NCBI GenBank assembly: GCA_963811825.1
Contig: CAWESS010000032.1
Span: 110,720 to 174,719 of the forward strand
Direction of reading: 5' to 3'
Source of the DNA: Fodinibacter sp963811825
GTDB taxonomy: Bacteria > Actinomycetota > Actinomycetes > Actinomycetales > Dermatophilaceae
DNA length: 64,000 nucleotides
The notes under the pieces are model-generated. The model worked only from the letters and a program-made list of their open reading frames with translations, had not been told where the DNA came from and ran no database searches. Each line of letters opens with the position of its first letter. Position 1 is the first letter of the stretch. Shown in pieces: positions 16,900 through 26,990 of this stretch. A program made the translations under genes and the position numbers.

Positions 16900-18713
16900 A
16901 TGGCGACCCTCAACAGAGCCCCGTCCGTTCGACTGTTCGGAGGCGCCGCGGTCGTCGTGGGGGAACCGTCCTCACCCCACCCGCGGGGAAGCCAGCGACC
17001 GCCTTCGCTGCGCTTGCACTGGCAGGGGGTGGTGTGGTGCGCACGCCGGCCCTCATCGATGCCATGTGGGGCGATCGGCCCCCGGTGTCCGCCCGCGCTC
17101 TCGTGCACACCCACGTCTCGGCCCTGCGGCGGGCCCTGACCAATGGTTCGGCGCCGCACCCATCCCCGAGACCGTCGCGGGCGGATACCGTCTGCCACTG
17201 GCGCCCGAGCAGGTCGACGTGCTGCGCTTTCTGCGCCTGTCGGTCGACGAACTGGCTGACGAGGACATCGCTGCCGCGCTGAGTACTGTCGGCAGCAGAA
17301 GTGCTGAGCGGGTGTGACACCGAGTTCGCCGAGTCCTGGAGACTGCGGGTCGCCGAGCAACGCACGCTCCTGCAGCATCAGGGCTGGTCGCGCCGGGTGG
17401 ACGGCGGCGACTCGTCGGCGGTCCTCCCTGACGTCCGCGCCGCAGTCGCGGCCGACCCACTGTGGGAGGGCGGCGTCCTGCTCCTGGCTCGCGCTCTGGA
17501 CGACACGGGACGACGAGAAGAAGCGCTGTCGACCCTGGACCGGTACCGCCGTCAGCTGGCCGATGAGCTGGGGCTGACCCCCTCTCCCCGGGTGGCCCAA
17601 GAACACCAACGGCTGCTTCGCGGAACAGCACCGGCTCACCCTCACATCGACCGCGCCCCACCTCAGGTACCACCCCCGGAGCCACCCGCGGAGCCGCCTC
17701 CGGTGCCATCTGCCGACTCCGGAGGTCGACAGCTCGAAGAACGCGAGGAGCCCGCCCGTCGGCCTCGGCGCCACACCACGACGGTGGCGCTGGCCGTCGC
17801 CGCAGTGGTGGCAGACCATCGCCCTGGGCGTCTGGTGGTTCCGGACGACACAGCAGGTCTCGTCACTGCCGCCGCCCGCCGGCCCCGCGCTGTTGTTCCA
17901 CGACCCGCAGTCCGGCCGACTGCGCGAGGCCGTCGAGCTACCAGTGAACCCCGACCAGATCAGTCTCGACTCCGGAAACGTGTGGATCAGCTCGCTCCGG
18001 ACCGGGCGATCGCCCAGCTCGAGGCAGCAGACCCTCGGTCGATCCGAGTTGTCGGACTGCCAGGTCCGCCGACGTCCACGGCGTCGAGCGCGGGGACCGC
18101 CACGTCCGCCCTTGGCTTCAGCGGACAGCTCGTGACCATCGCCGACGGGCGGGTAGGACCACCACGAGATCTCGTCCAGGGCCAGGACGGTCGGCTCGTC
18201 CTCGCAGCGCGCGAGGGTGCGGTGTGGGCGGCCACCATCGACGGCAGCTGTTCGGCCCAGACCTCACCAACCCGACCGCCACCCCCGTGCGTGTCCCGGG
18301 CATTCCGGTGCGCATGGCCCTGGACCCTGATCGCGCCTGGGTCCTGACCCAGGACCGGCGTCAGCTCGTCGCCGTCCCGTTGGCGGGAGGCGACCCGGTG
18401 GTCTCCGCGCTTCGAGGGGACCCGGTCGACGTCACGGCACACGATGGAGATGCCTGGGCCGTCACCAGCGGCGACGATCGGCTGTGGCACGCCACCGCAG
18501 TGCACGGGCGCGTGGTCGCGACACAGCTGCTGCCCGGACCACCCCGTCGCCATCGCGGCCGCACCCGGCGTCATCTGGGTGGCGGCGACGCAACCCGCCA
18601 TGCTGCTCGGCTACGACCCCGAGACCCTTCAGCCGTCAGTCTCCGTGAACCTTCCGCGCCCACCGGTCGACATCGCCACCGAGGGAGACCTCCTCCTGGT
18701 GGTCGTGCGCTGA
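16900..18713 (+). CDS. SARP-type regulator with C-terminal beta-propeller, heavily frameshifted
   Basis: ATG at 16900 with GGAGG before it. Joined frames show an OmpR-type winged helix ('VVRTPALIDAMWGDRPPVS', 'LVHTHVSALRRAL', 'VAGGYRLPL'). A BTAD helical domain follows ('ESWRLRVAEQRTLLQHQG' to 'YRRQLADELGLTPSPRVAQE'), then a proline-rich linker, one membrane helix ('TTTVALAVAAVV') and a propeller-like region ('DRVWVLTQDRRQLVAVPLAG'-type blades) ending 'LLLVVVR'. AfsR/SARP-like regulators activate clustered genes. A membrane-tethered form with an extracytoplasmic propeller would be a one-component sensor. It lies opposite the lipoprotein and secreted-protein operon, its likely target. There are about six frame breaks. 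Confidence 0.75.
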
Positions 18714-18977
18714 TCGGACCCCGCCTGGTGAGACCGCCTGAGCGGCGTCATGCTCCCGCAGCCCGTTAAGGAACACGGCCCTGGTCCGCCAACACGGCCC
18801 TGGTCGTGGTGGTCGTGGACGGCATGCGGCCGTCGCCTACGGTTCGCCGTGATCGTGGTCGTCGTCGCTGGGCTGATCCTGCGGGGTGGGCTCGGACGCC
18901 ACGCCTGCGGGAGAGGCCCTGACTCGCCTCGCGGGCCGAACTGAAGGTCACGCTGCCACCATGCAGGGACCGGAACC

Positions 18978-19418
18978 TCACCCCGGCGTGAGCGCCACCC
19001 GCCGCAGACGCGCCACCCCGAGGTACGCCGCCACGAAGAGCAGCCCCACGTACACGCCGTTCTCGAACCACCCGAACACCGTCTGCTGCTCCGGCCCGAA
19101 CACCGTCGGGTAGTAGAACAGCGCGATCCCCAGCACCACCACCAGGTAGGCGAGCACCACGAGCTGCGCCCACCGCTCCGAGCGCCGGGCCAGCGCCGCC
19201 ATCGCGAACGCCACCACGTAGAAGCCCCACGCCAGCGGGGTGTCGACGGTGAACGTCGGGTCCTCGATGCCCTCGACCCACGCGTACACGGTGTGCACCA
19301 CCGACAGCGAGAAGGCCGCGACGAGCACGCCCGACATGTGCCGGCCGATCCGCTCCACCCGCTCCCCCGGCCCGGTGCCCAAGCCCGTGCCCAATCCCTG
19401 CGTCGTCGTACTGGTCAT
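18978..19418 (-). CDS. Four-helix membrane protein, DUF4383-like
   Basis: 146 residues from the ATG at 19418 (earlier in-frame starts would run into the regulator's promoter). Hydrophobic segments: 'MSGVLVAAFSLSVVHTVYAW', 'PLAWGFYVVAFAMAALA', 'LVVLAYLVVVLGIALFYYP' and 'NGVYVGLLFVAAYLGVA'. I do not recognise it with certainty. It is divergent from the HTH gene copy at 19586 with a 167-bp gap, so it is a plausible target of the HTH/NB-ARC regulator. The gap between 18714 and 18977 shows nothing recognisable. Confidence 0.75.
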   Translation of the reverse strand: MTSTTTQGLGTGLGTGPGERVERIGRHMSGVLVAAFSLSVVHTVYAWVEGIEDPTFTVDTPLAWGFYVVAFAMAALARRSERWAQLVVLAYLVVVLGIALFYYPTVFGPEQQTVFGWFENGVYVGLLFVAAYLGVARLRRVALTPG

Positions 19419-19534
19419 GGTGTGTCCTCTCGTTGGGGCGGCGGATGCCGTCACCTCCCACCCTCGGGCGACGGCGCGTGCCATCCCACCCACAGCGGGC
19501 CCACACCGCCACCACACCTGCGCGAGCCGCCCGA

Positions 19535-20010
19535 GCCCGCCCGAACGCCTGCCGCCCACGGCATCCGAGCACTAGCGTCGGCCCCGTGGAAGCGAGCACC
19601 CCACCCGGCGACTTCGCCATCGCGCTGCGCCGCCTGCGCGAGTCGCGGTCGCTGACCCAGGAAGAGCTCGCCGAGCGCTCCGGCCTCACCGCCAAGGCGA
19701 TCGGCGCCCTCGAGCGCGGTGAGCGGCGCCGGCCCTACCCCCACACCGTCCGCTCCCTCGCCGACGGCCTCGCCCTCGACGACGACGAGCGGGCGTCACT
19801 CGTGGCCGCAGTCCCCAGCCGGGATGCCGGGACACGCGCCCCAGCGCCAGCCTCCTCCCAGCCACCCACCCCCACGACGACCACGCCGGATGCCGGCCAC
19901 ACGGCATCCGCTCCCCCGTCACCGACGCTCGGCGCACCCTCCACTGCTCCGCCCACCCCGACGACGCCGCTCATCGGCCGCGAGGCCGACCTCGACGCGC
20001 TGAGCGCCCT
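19535..20010. repeat. 476-bp duplication, copy 1
   Basis: Bases 19535-20010 match 22887-23362 (offset 3,352) with about three mismatches seen by eye. The block holds roughly 51 bp of upstream sequence plus the first 142 codons of the HTH/NB-ARC regulator. It ends abruptly inside the codon run for 'LDALSAL'. The EACC1-caspase module lies between the copies. Confidence 0.93.
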
Positions 20011-20206
20011 CGTCGGGTTCCTCAGGGCGCCCACCCACCTCAGAAGAAGGGTGCGCCCTGAATGGACGCGGAGTACCTTGGTTGGAATCCTTGGTTGGCG
20101 AGACCAAGGACGAAGATTCACTGCTCGCAGCGCCAGCCAGCAGGGCCCAGTCCACGTCGGCGTCGAGGACCCGGTTGTCGTTCGGCGGGGTCCTGGGATC
20201 GGCTAG
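19586..20206 (+). CDS. Truncated duplicate of HTH/NB-ARC regulator (HTH part only)
   Basis: GTG at 19586. Residues 1-142 are near-identical to the full regulator at 22938: an XRE/HTH_31 domain ('LRRLRESRSLTQEELAERSG', 'LTAKAIGALERGERRRPYPH'), a Thr/Pro-rich linker, and 'LIGREADLDALSAL', the first element of the ATPase. At 20010 the sequence changes and the frame runs on for 65 unrelated residues to 20206. The product keeps the DNA-binding domain but no ATPase or sensor. It ends 12 bp before the EACC1 start, so it may be co-transcribed as a stand-alone HTH regulator of the module, or be a simple remnant. Confidence 0.65.
   Translation: MEASTPPGDFAIALRRLRESRSLTQEELAERSGLTAKAIGALERGERRRPYPHTVRSLADGLALDDDERASLVAAVPSRDAGTRAPAPASSQPPTPTTTTPDAGHTASAPPSPTLGAPSTAPPTPTTPLIGREADLDALSALVGFLRAPTHLRRRVRPEWTRSTLVGILGWRDQGRRFTARSASQQGPVHVGVEDPVVVRRGPGIG
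20023..20060. repeat. Hairpin just inside the module boundary
   Basis: CAGGGCGC...CACCC (from 20023) can pair with GGGTGCGCCCTG (20049-20060), with a small bulge and a loop of about 14 nt. It starts 13 bp after the end of the duplicated block. It could be a terminator for the truncated regulator or a scar at the insertion edge. There is no T tract. Confidence 0.5.
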
Positions 20207-20217
20207 CCAACCGGGAG

Positions 20218-20614
20218 GTGGAATCGTTGCCAGAGGATGCTCTCCTTGTCTCGCTGTCGGAGTCGGGGGCGGACGACGTACGTCTGGACACCCTGTCGCG
20301 GCAGCTGCTCGCCGAACTGCGCCAACTCGATGTTGGTGACGTGCGGCTCGCGCCCGCCGATACTCCAGCCGCCGCCCGGCAGCCGTGGCTTGGACGCCGG
20401 GACCATCGGCCAGATCGTCGTGGCAATGGTGGGCACGCAGGGTCTTGCGGGTCTGATCTCGACGGTGATGGGCTGGCTCGGCCGGGGGCACCAGGCCCCA
20501 CGGACGATCCGGCTCGAACTCGAGGGCGACGTCCTGGAGCTGTCCGCCGCAACCAGCGAGGACCAGGATCGGCTGGTCCAGATGTTCCTGAGCAAGCACT
20601 CCGGGAAGGTCTAG
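20218..20614 (+). CDS. EACC1 (effector-associated constant component 1) protein, one frameshift
   Basis: About 132 residues from the GTG at 20218 (GGGAG upstream). The N-terminal alpha/beta part, 'ALLVSLSESGADDVRLDTLS' with 'QLLAELRQLDVGDVRLAPA', is followed after a frame break near 20380 by 'GLDAGTIGQIVVAMVGTQGL', 'LISTVMGWLGRGH', 'TIRLELEGDVLEL' and 'DRLVQMFLSKHSGK'. This order (L-x-x-L-R, hydrophobic membrane-like helix, W-L, strand, terminal helix) is the EACC1 family, a partner protein encoded next to caspase and other effectors in actinobacterial conflict systems. It ends 2 bp before the caspase start, so the pair is translationally coupled. Confidence 0.85.
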
Positions 20615-20616
20615 CC

Positions 20617-22860
20617 GTGGACGGCCGGCGCCGCGCGCTGATCATCGCCAGCGACGAGTACGACCATCCCGGGCTGAGTCGCCTGCAGGCGCCGGCAGCA
20701 GACGCCGAGGCCCTGGCGAACGTCCTGGGCGACGAGGACATCGGCGGCTTTCAGGTCGACGTCGTGCACAACGCGCCTGCCCACGTCGTGCAAGGGCACA
20801 TCGAGGACCTCTTCGCCGACAGCCTGTCGGACGACCTGGTGCTGCTGCACTTCTCAGGCCATGGGCTGAAGAGCGACTCCGGCGAGTTGTTCTTCGCCGC
20901 CCACAACACCCGACCGGACCGGCTCGGGTCGACAGCCGTCCCAGCGGAGTTCGTGCAGCGGTGTATGCGAAGCTCACGGGCGCGAAGCATCGTGCTGTTC
21001 CTCGACTGCTGCTACGGCGGCGCATTCGGCGAGGGGGTGGCTGTGCGGGCCGCCGGCTCCGCCAACGTCCTGGAGAGCTTCCCGGCGGGCAGGCTCGGCG
21101 GTGGTCGAGGGCGAGCGGTCATCACGGCATCCAGCGCGATGGAGTACGCGTTCGAGGGGAACAGCCTCACCGATGACCACCAGCAGCAGCCATCGGTGTT
21201 CACCGCAGCCCTGGTGGAGGGCTTGTCCAGTGGGGAGGCCGACCGCGACGAAGACGGGCTCGTGTCGCTGAACGAGCTGTACGACTACGTGTACGACCGG
21301 GTCCGGGAGCGCACCCCCAAGCAGACGCCGGGACGTGACGTGGAGCTGGAGGGCGAGCTGTACCTTGCCCGCAGCCATCGGCGCCGCCTGCAGCCGCTGC
21401 CGATCCCGAGCGATGTGGCAGCAGCGCTCCAGAGCGAGAACATCTTCACCCGACTCGGCGCAGTGACCGAGCTCAGGTCGAGGATGTCGTCCGCAGATCT
21501 GGGCGCGGCTCTCGGCGCCTACCAGGCACTCGTGGAGGTGTCCCGCTCGGACATCAGGTACGTGCAGGAAGCAGCGTCCGAGGCCCTGGCAATCGCGGTT
21601 CCGACGCCACATCCCGCAGAGGTGAACTTCGGGACCGTCGTGGACTCGGACGTGCCCGTCACGAAGTCCATCCGCTTGGCCGGGCCCCCGCTCGCGGTTG
21701 CCGTGACGGTGTCGCAGTCGGAGGCGTGGGTCACGCTGAGTGTGAGACCGCCCGAAGTACAGGTGTCGCTGGACACGACCACGTCGGGCTTCCTCGCAGG
21801 CACCGTGACGCTCACGGGACCGACCGGCCACGTGGTGATTCCGGTGAGCGCCCAGATCGCGGCCGCGACGGCCGCACCGGCACCGGTGCCCGCACCGGCA
21901 CCGGCACCGGAACCCCACCCGCCGCGCCACCCGCACAGGCTGGAGCGTCGGAGAGGAGCGAGCCCCCCGTCGCGATTGATGTCCCTCTCGGCCTCGAAGC
22001 GCCTCCGCCCCAGGCGAGCCCAACGGGGATCGCCGCCGTGCGGCAGGCGCCGGCACCCGCCACACCGTCCGCCCCCCTGCCGACGGCCAGGCCGTACTGG
22101 AAGCTCAGCGGCATCACCGCCATCGTCTCGGGCACGCTCATGCTGCTGTGCATCGTCCTGAAGCAGCAGTGGGACACCGTGACCTACGACAACGACCCGA
22201 TCAAGGCGACCTATCTGCTCTACCTCGGCCTGATCGTCCTTGCTGTGGGAGGTCTGGCTCTCAGTGCCCGTTGGCGTGTCCCGGGTCTCGGCGCGGTCAT
22301 CGGAGTATCGACGGTTGGAGCGGTGGTCGCCTTCGACATGGTCAAGACTCTCGACAAGTTCGGGATCTCGGGTCTGAACGTAGGCTTCTGGGTCGGTTTC
22401 TTCGCCCCCGTCATCCTCATTGCGGCGGGCGGCTTCGCCGTAGCCGCGGCACGGCGCGAGCCCGAAGCGGGGTTCGTCGCACTGTCGCGCTCGGACTGGG
22501 TGTCCGGGTGTAGTCATGGTTCTCGCGGTCGCTGGCGCGCTGACCTTCACCGTGTCAGCGGTGGACACGTATTGGAGCGACAGAGGGTGGGTCCTCCAGG
22601 GACTCTGGACGGCTTTGTTCTGCGTCGCCGTGCCGCTGGCGGCAGTGCTTGCCCGCCCAGTCCTCCTGGCCCGCGGGATGCTCGTCGGATGGTCCCTGGC
22701 AGGCGTTGCTCCCGTTCTGGCAACCTGGCTGTCCTGGGAGGACGCTGACGGCACCAGCCACGGCATGTGGTTCGTCCTGCTCACCCTTGCAGCCATGGCC
22801 TGCCTCGCGCCGATGCTGCACCGCGGACGCGTGCCAGGCCCCGGCGTCAACGCCAGCTGA
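20617..22860 (+). CDS. Caspase-domain (C14) effector with ASH/Ig-like and membrane domains, frameshifted
   Basis: About 748 residues from the GTG at 20617. The caspase-like peptidase (residues ~1-240) has 'RRALIIASDEYDHPGLSRL', the catalytic His in 'LVLLHFSGHGLKSD' and the catalytic Cys in 'IVLFLDCCYGGAFGEG'. It is followed by 'VITASSAMEYAFEG' and the 'EDGLVSLNELYDYVYDRV' element typical of actinobacterial C14 proteins. A helical repeat-like part comes next, then a beta domain ('EVNFGTVVDSDVPVTKSIRL', 'LAGTVTLTGPTGHVVIPVSA') of ASH/Ig type, a Pro/Ala linker, and about seven membrane helices up to 'MLHRGRVPGPGVNAS'. Frame breaks occur near 21940 and 22500. Likely a membrane-anchored death effector gated by EACC1. 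Confidence 0.85.
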
Positions 22861-22886
22861 CGCCGCAGAGCGGTGTGCGCGCACCG

Positions 22887-23362
22887 GCCCGCCCGAACGC
22901 CTGCCGCCCACGGCATCCGAGCACTAGCGTCGGCCCCGTGGAAGCGAGCACCCCACCCGGCGACTTCGCCATCGCGCTGCGCCGCCTGCGCGAGTCGCGG
23001 TCGCTGACCCAGGAAGAGCTCGCCGAGCGCTCCGGCCTCACCGCCAAGGCGATCGGCGCCCTCGAGCGCGGTGAGCGGCGCCGGCCCTACCCCCACACCG
23101 TCCGCTCCCTCGCCGACGGCCTCGCCCTCGACGACGACGAGCGGGCGTCACTCGTCGCCGCAGTCCCCAGCCGGGATGCCGGGACACGCGCCCCAGCGCC
23201 AGCCTCCTCCCAGCCACCCACCCCCACGACGACCACGCCGGATGCCGGCCACACGGCATCCGCTCCCCCGTCACCGACGCTCGGCGCACCCTCCACTGCC
23301 CCACCCACCCCGACGACGCCGCTCATCGGCCGCGAGGCCGACCTCGACGCGCTGAGCGCCCT
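22887..23362. repeat. 476-bp duplication, copy 2
   Basis: Second copy of the block at 19535-20010, here continuing into the full-length regulator. The left edge lies 26 bp after the caspase stop. Confidence 0.93.
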
Positions 23363-25368
23363 GGTGCGCTCGGGCACCCACCGGCTCGTGACGATCACCG
23401 GGCCCGGCGGGGTCGGCAAGACCCGGCTCGCGATGGAGGTGCTGCACCGCGAGGCGCCCCGCTTCCCCGGTGCGGCCCAGTCCGTCGACCTCGCCCCCGT
23501 GCGCGAGCCGGCCCTCGTGGTGCCGCGGATCATCGCCGCGCTCGGCCTGCCCGAGCCCGCCGGCGCCGACCCGCTCGACAGCCTCGTCGCCCACCTCCTC
23601 GGGCTGCGCGTGCTGCTCGTGCTCGACAACCTCGAGCAGCTCACCGGGGCCGCGCCGGTGCTGGCCGACCTCGTCGCGCGCTGCCCCGACCTCGTCGTCG
23701 TGGCGACGAGCCGGGCGCCGCTGCGGGTGCGCGCCGAGCACGAGGTGGTGCTCGCCCCACTGGCGACACCCGCCCGCGACGACGTCGAGACGGTGGCCTC
23801 CTCCCCCGCCGTCGCCCTGCTGCTCGACCGGGCCGAAGCCGCCGGCTCGCCCACCGCGGTCACCGAGCACGACGCCCCGGCCCTGGCCGCGATCTGCCGC
23901 CGCCTCGACGGTCTCCCGCTCGCGCTCGAGCTCGCCGCACCGGGGCTGCGGCTGCTCCCCCCGGCGACCCTGCTCACGCGGCTGGAGCAGACCGGCCTCG
24001 GCACCGGCCTGCGCGACCTCCCCGAGCGCCACCGCACGATGGCCGCGGTGCTCGACTGGAGCATGGACCTCCTCGAGCCCGAGGAGGTCGACCTGTTCAC
24101 CCGGCTCGCGGTGTTCAGCGGCGGGTTCTCGCTCGACGCGGTCGAGGCCGTCGCGAGCGACGGCGAAGGGAACGGTGCCGACGTGCTGCCCGCCCTGGGC
24201 GCGCTCGTCGACCAGTCGCTCGTGCTGCGCGTGCCGTCGCCCGACGACGAGCCGCGGTTCCGGCTGCTGGAGCCGGTGCGGCAGTTCGCGATGATGCGGC
24301 TGCACGCGTCCGGGCTGGCCACCGCGACCGCCGACCGGCACGCGGCCCACTTCCACGCCCGCGCGACGGCGTTCCGGGATCCCCTCCAGGGCCAGGGTCT
24401 CGTCGCGGCGCTCGACCGGCTCGACGCCGACCACGCCAACCTGCGCTCGGCCTACCTGCGGCTGCTCGAGCTCGACCGCGACGGGGATGCCGCCGAGCTC
24501 GCGGGCAGCCTCTGGCTCTACCTCGCGCTGCGCGGCCACGCCCGCGAGGGGTTGGCGTGGCTGGAGCGGATCGGGCCCGGAGCGTCCGACGTGGCGCGGT
24601 GCCGGGCGCTGACCGGCCGGCTCGGCCTGCTCCTGCACACCGGCGACATCGCCGGGCATGCGGCGCGACACCGACGAGGCGCTGACCCTGGCCCGGCGGG
24701 TCGCCGACCCCGCCGTCACGTGCGAGATCCTGATCCTGACCGGCCAGGGCGCCGTCTTCGCGGGCGACCTGCCGGGCGCCAAGCCGCTGCTCGACGACGC
24801 AGAGGTGGCGGCCAATGATGCCGGACGCCCGTGGGTCGCGGCGCACGCGAAAATTGCCCAGGGACTGCTCGCCCTCACGTCAGGTGACCTCGCCGCGGCC
24901 GACGCAACGCTCTCGGTCGCGTTGCGCACGGCGCGCGAGCTGGGCAACCCGTTCACTCTGGCCACGGCGCTCAACGTGCGCGCAACCCTCACTGAGCTGC
25001 TCGGCGACGAGCCCGCGACGGCATCACTGCTGGGCGAGTCGGTTGGCCTCTCGCTCAGCGCGCGGCTCAGCTGGACCCTCGGTTACGCGCTGCCCGCGTT
25101 GGCGAGCCTCGCGCAGCGGGTGGGCGACCCGGCATCCGCGGCGTGGCTGTTCGGGGCGGGCGCCTCGATCTCGGCGGCGGATGCCGTCGACCTCACCTTC
25201 CCGGTGTCGCGGGCGCTCAGCGAGCGTGGGCTCGACGCCACCCGTGCCGCACTGGGCGAGCCGGCGTTCACCCGCGAGTGGGATGCCGGCCGCGCCGCGA
25301 GCGACGCCGAGATCCGCGACCGCGTGGCGACGGTCACGACACGCGCAGGCGGCGGACGTAGCGCTTGA
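22938..25368 (+). CDS. HTH/NB-ARC (STAND) transcriptional regulator, one frameshift
   Basis: About 810 residues from the GTG at 22938. An N-terminal XRE-type HTH (residues ~8-65) and a Thr/Pro-rich linker precede a STAND ATPase: P-loop 'TITGPGGVGKTRLAMEV', Walker B 'LLVLDNLEQL' and sensor 'VVATSRAPLRV'. A winged-helix part ('MAAVLDWSMDLLEPEEVDLF') and a TPR-like C-terminus follow ('ALTLARRVADPAVTCEILIL' onward). The frame breaks near 24655. This is the architecture of the large AfsR/MalT-like regulators. It starts 78 bp after the caspase gene and its end overlaps the convergent hemerythrin gene by 35 bp. Likely autoregulatory, or controlling 18978-19418. Confidence 0.87.
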
Positions 25369-25999
25369 ACTGCCAGGCGCCCACGGTCCTGAGCAGCAGC
25401 CGGATCGGCAGCGGCAGGTTGCCGAGCATCTTCGCGCGCTCCTCGTCGTCGGCGTCCTCGAGCACCAGCCCGAACATGATCGGCAGCTGGCTGGGGCTCA
25501 TCGAGTCCTTGCCGTGCTCGCCCATCCGGTTCCACTCGGCGGCGGTGACGTGCCGCGAGGCCAGCGGCAGGATCTCGCGCTCCTCGAGGTCGAGGTGCTC
25601 GACGAGAGCCGTGGTCAGCCGCTCGAAGAGCTGAGCGAGGTGCTCGCCACCAGCTCTGGTGGGGTTGGCCGCCCAGGCGGTGAGCGCGGGGGTGATGGCC
25701 TCGATGTGCCCGTCGACCGCGTGGTGCTGGGCCATCATCGTCTCGACCAGCCCGGTGCTCGGCGCGGCGCGCTCGAGCAGGAGCGGCCACAGGATGACGT
25801 CCTCACCCGTGTGGTGCATCTCCAGGCCGGCCAGGCACAGCTGCAGGTGGTCGGCGACGATCTTGGCGCGCTGGGTGTCGCCCTCGGGGGTCGTGCGGAG
25901 GTAGCCGGCGGCGGCGGCGGACTCCCGTCGGAAGGCACGGTGCACGACGACCATCTCGTGGACGTCGGGACGGTGGTCGGTGTGGGTGGTGGTGGTCAT
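25334..25999 (-). CDS. Hemerythrin-domain protein
   Basis: 221 residues. Metal-ligand histidines appear in the right order: 'MVVVHRAFRRES', 'LEMHHTGEDVILWP', 'MMAQHHAVDGHIEAI' and 'TALVEHLDLEEREILP'. This is a four-helix diiron hemerythrin-like (HHE) domain that can bind oxygen or sense oxygen and nitric oxide. The C-terminal part ends 'PLPIRLLLRTVGAWQFKRYV', possibly membrane-proximal. It is convergent with the regulator, whose stop it overlaps. The membrane-protein gene upstream (26140-26818) lies on the same strand, 140 bp away. Confidence 0.93.
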   Translation of the reverse strand: MTTTTHTDHRPDVHEMVVVHRAFRRESAAAAGYLRTTPEGDTQRAKIVADHLQLCLAGLEMHHTGEDVILWPLLLERAAPSTGLVETMMAQHHAVDGHIEAITPALTAWAANPTRAGGEHLAQLFERLTTALVEHLDLEEREILPLASRHVTAAEWNRMGEHGKDSMSPSQLPIMFGLVLEDADDEERAKMLGNLPLPIRLLLRTVGAWQFKRYVRRLRVS

Positions 26000-26139
26000 G
26001 AGGGCTCCTCGGGCTGGGTCGGTCTGGTGACTCCAGCCTCATCTCGGATGCCGTCCCACCCCACCCACAGCGCCCCCACACCGGCCCCACGGTTGCGCCG
26101 TAGCGCATCCGGAGGCCGGGCCCACCCGCGGTGCGGCGC

Positions 26140-26818
26140 CTACGCCGACCGCGCCACCATGGCCTCCGTCGTGGGAGCCGCCTCCGGCTCTTCGCCCGTG
26201 CCGCGGCGCACGCTGACGTGCAGCGCGTAGGCCCAGGCCCACAGCGTGGGCAGGATGACGCTGCCCATCGAGGTGACCTCGGTGATGGCGAAGAAGCCGG
26301 GGATGAACAGGATCAGCGCCCACGGCGTGACCCTCGGCCGGAACCCGTGGCGGAGCATGAGGATCCCCAGCCACACCCCGACCAGTCCCATCGTGAGCAT
26401 CGGCACGAGCCCGATGACGAAGAAGACGCTCGGTCCACGGCGTGTAGTAGTCGCCCGCCACCGAGATGGTGGCCACGGCGTACGCGACGAGCTGGATGCG
26501 CCAGGCCAGTCGCTCGGCACCCGTCGGCCGGCGCCGCCGGTAGACGACCCACGCGGCGACGGTCATCGTCAGGAAGATCGGCAGCCAGATCTTGCCGTAC
26601 GTCCAGTAGACGAAGTAGGGGTCACTCCAGTCGAGGAGGGGGCGCACGGCATCCGACTCGAGCAGGGTCGTCCACACGCCTGGCACGCCCTCCTCCAGGT
26701 CTCCGGGGTGGCTGGCGATCCGGGACAGTGCGTGCAGCTGCCCGGCGATGGTGGCGAACACCGCCATCCCCCACGTGAACACGCTCAGCCGCCTGGCCGT
26801 CGTCGTCGAGATGTCCAT
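26140..26818 (-). CDS. Multi-helix membrane protein, one frameshift
   Basis: About 226 residues starting MDISTTTARRLSVFTWG. Helices: 'VFTWGMAVFATIAGQLHAL', 'KIWLPIFLTMTVAAWVVY', 'IQLVAYAVATISVAGDYYTP', 'VFFVIGLVPMLTMGLVGVWL' and 'VTPWALILFIPGFFAITEV'. A frame break near 26430 separates 'YYTPWTE' from 'GPSVFFVIGLV'. The region 'EVTSMGSVILPTLWAWAYAL' is strongly conserved-looking. I cannot name the family. It is divergent from the histidine kinase at 26991 across a 172-bp gap and is a plausible target of that two-component system. Confidence 0.75.
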
Positions 26819-26990
26819 CAGTCTTCCTCCCTCGTCCTTGCGGCCCGGTCAGGCCGACTCCTCGACGCTAGGAGCGGCGGGTGGGCGCGGTCGTCACCGC
26901 GCGGGGCGGCGTCGGTGGACCGCAGGAGGATTCCGGCATCCTCCTTCGGGAGGACGCGAACGCCAGGCCGTCAGGCGTAGCGTCGGGCGC

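Noticed and set aside
19535..23362. Composite transposon bounded by the 476-bp repeats
   Set aside because: The repeats encode an HTH domain, not a transposase, have no terminal inverted repeats, and I see no short target duplications outside them.
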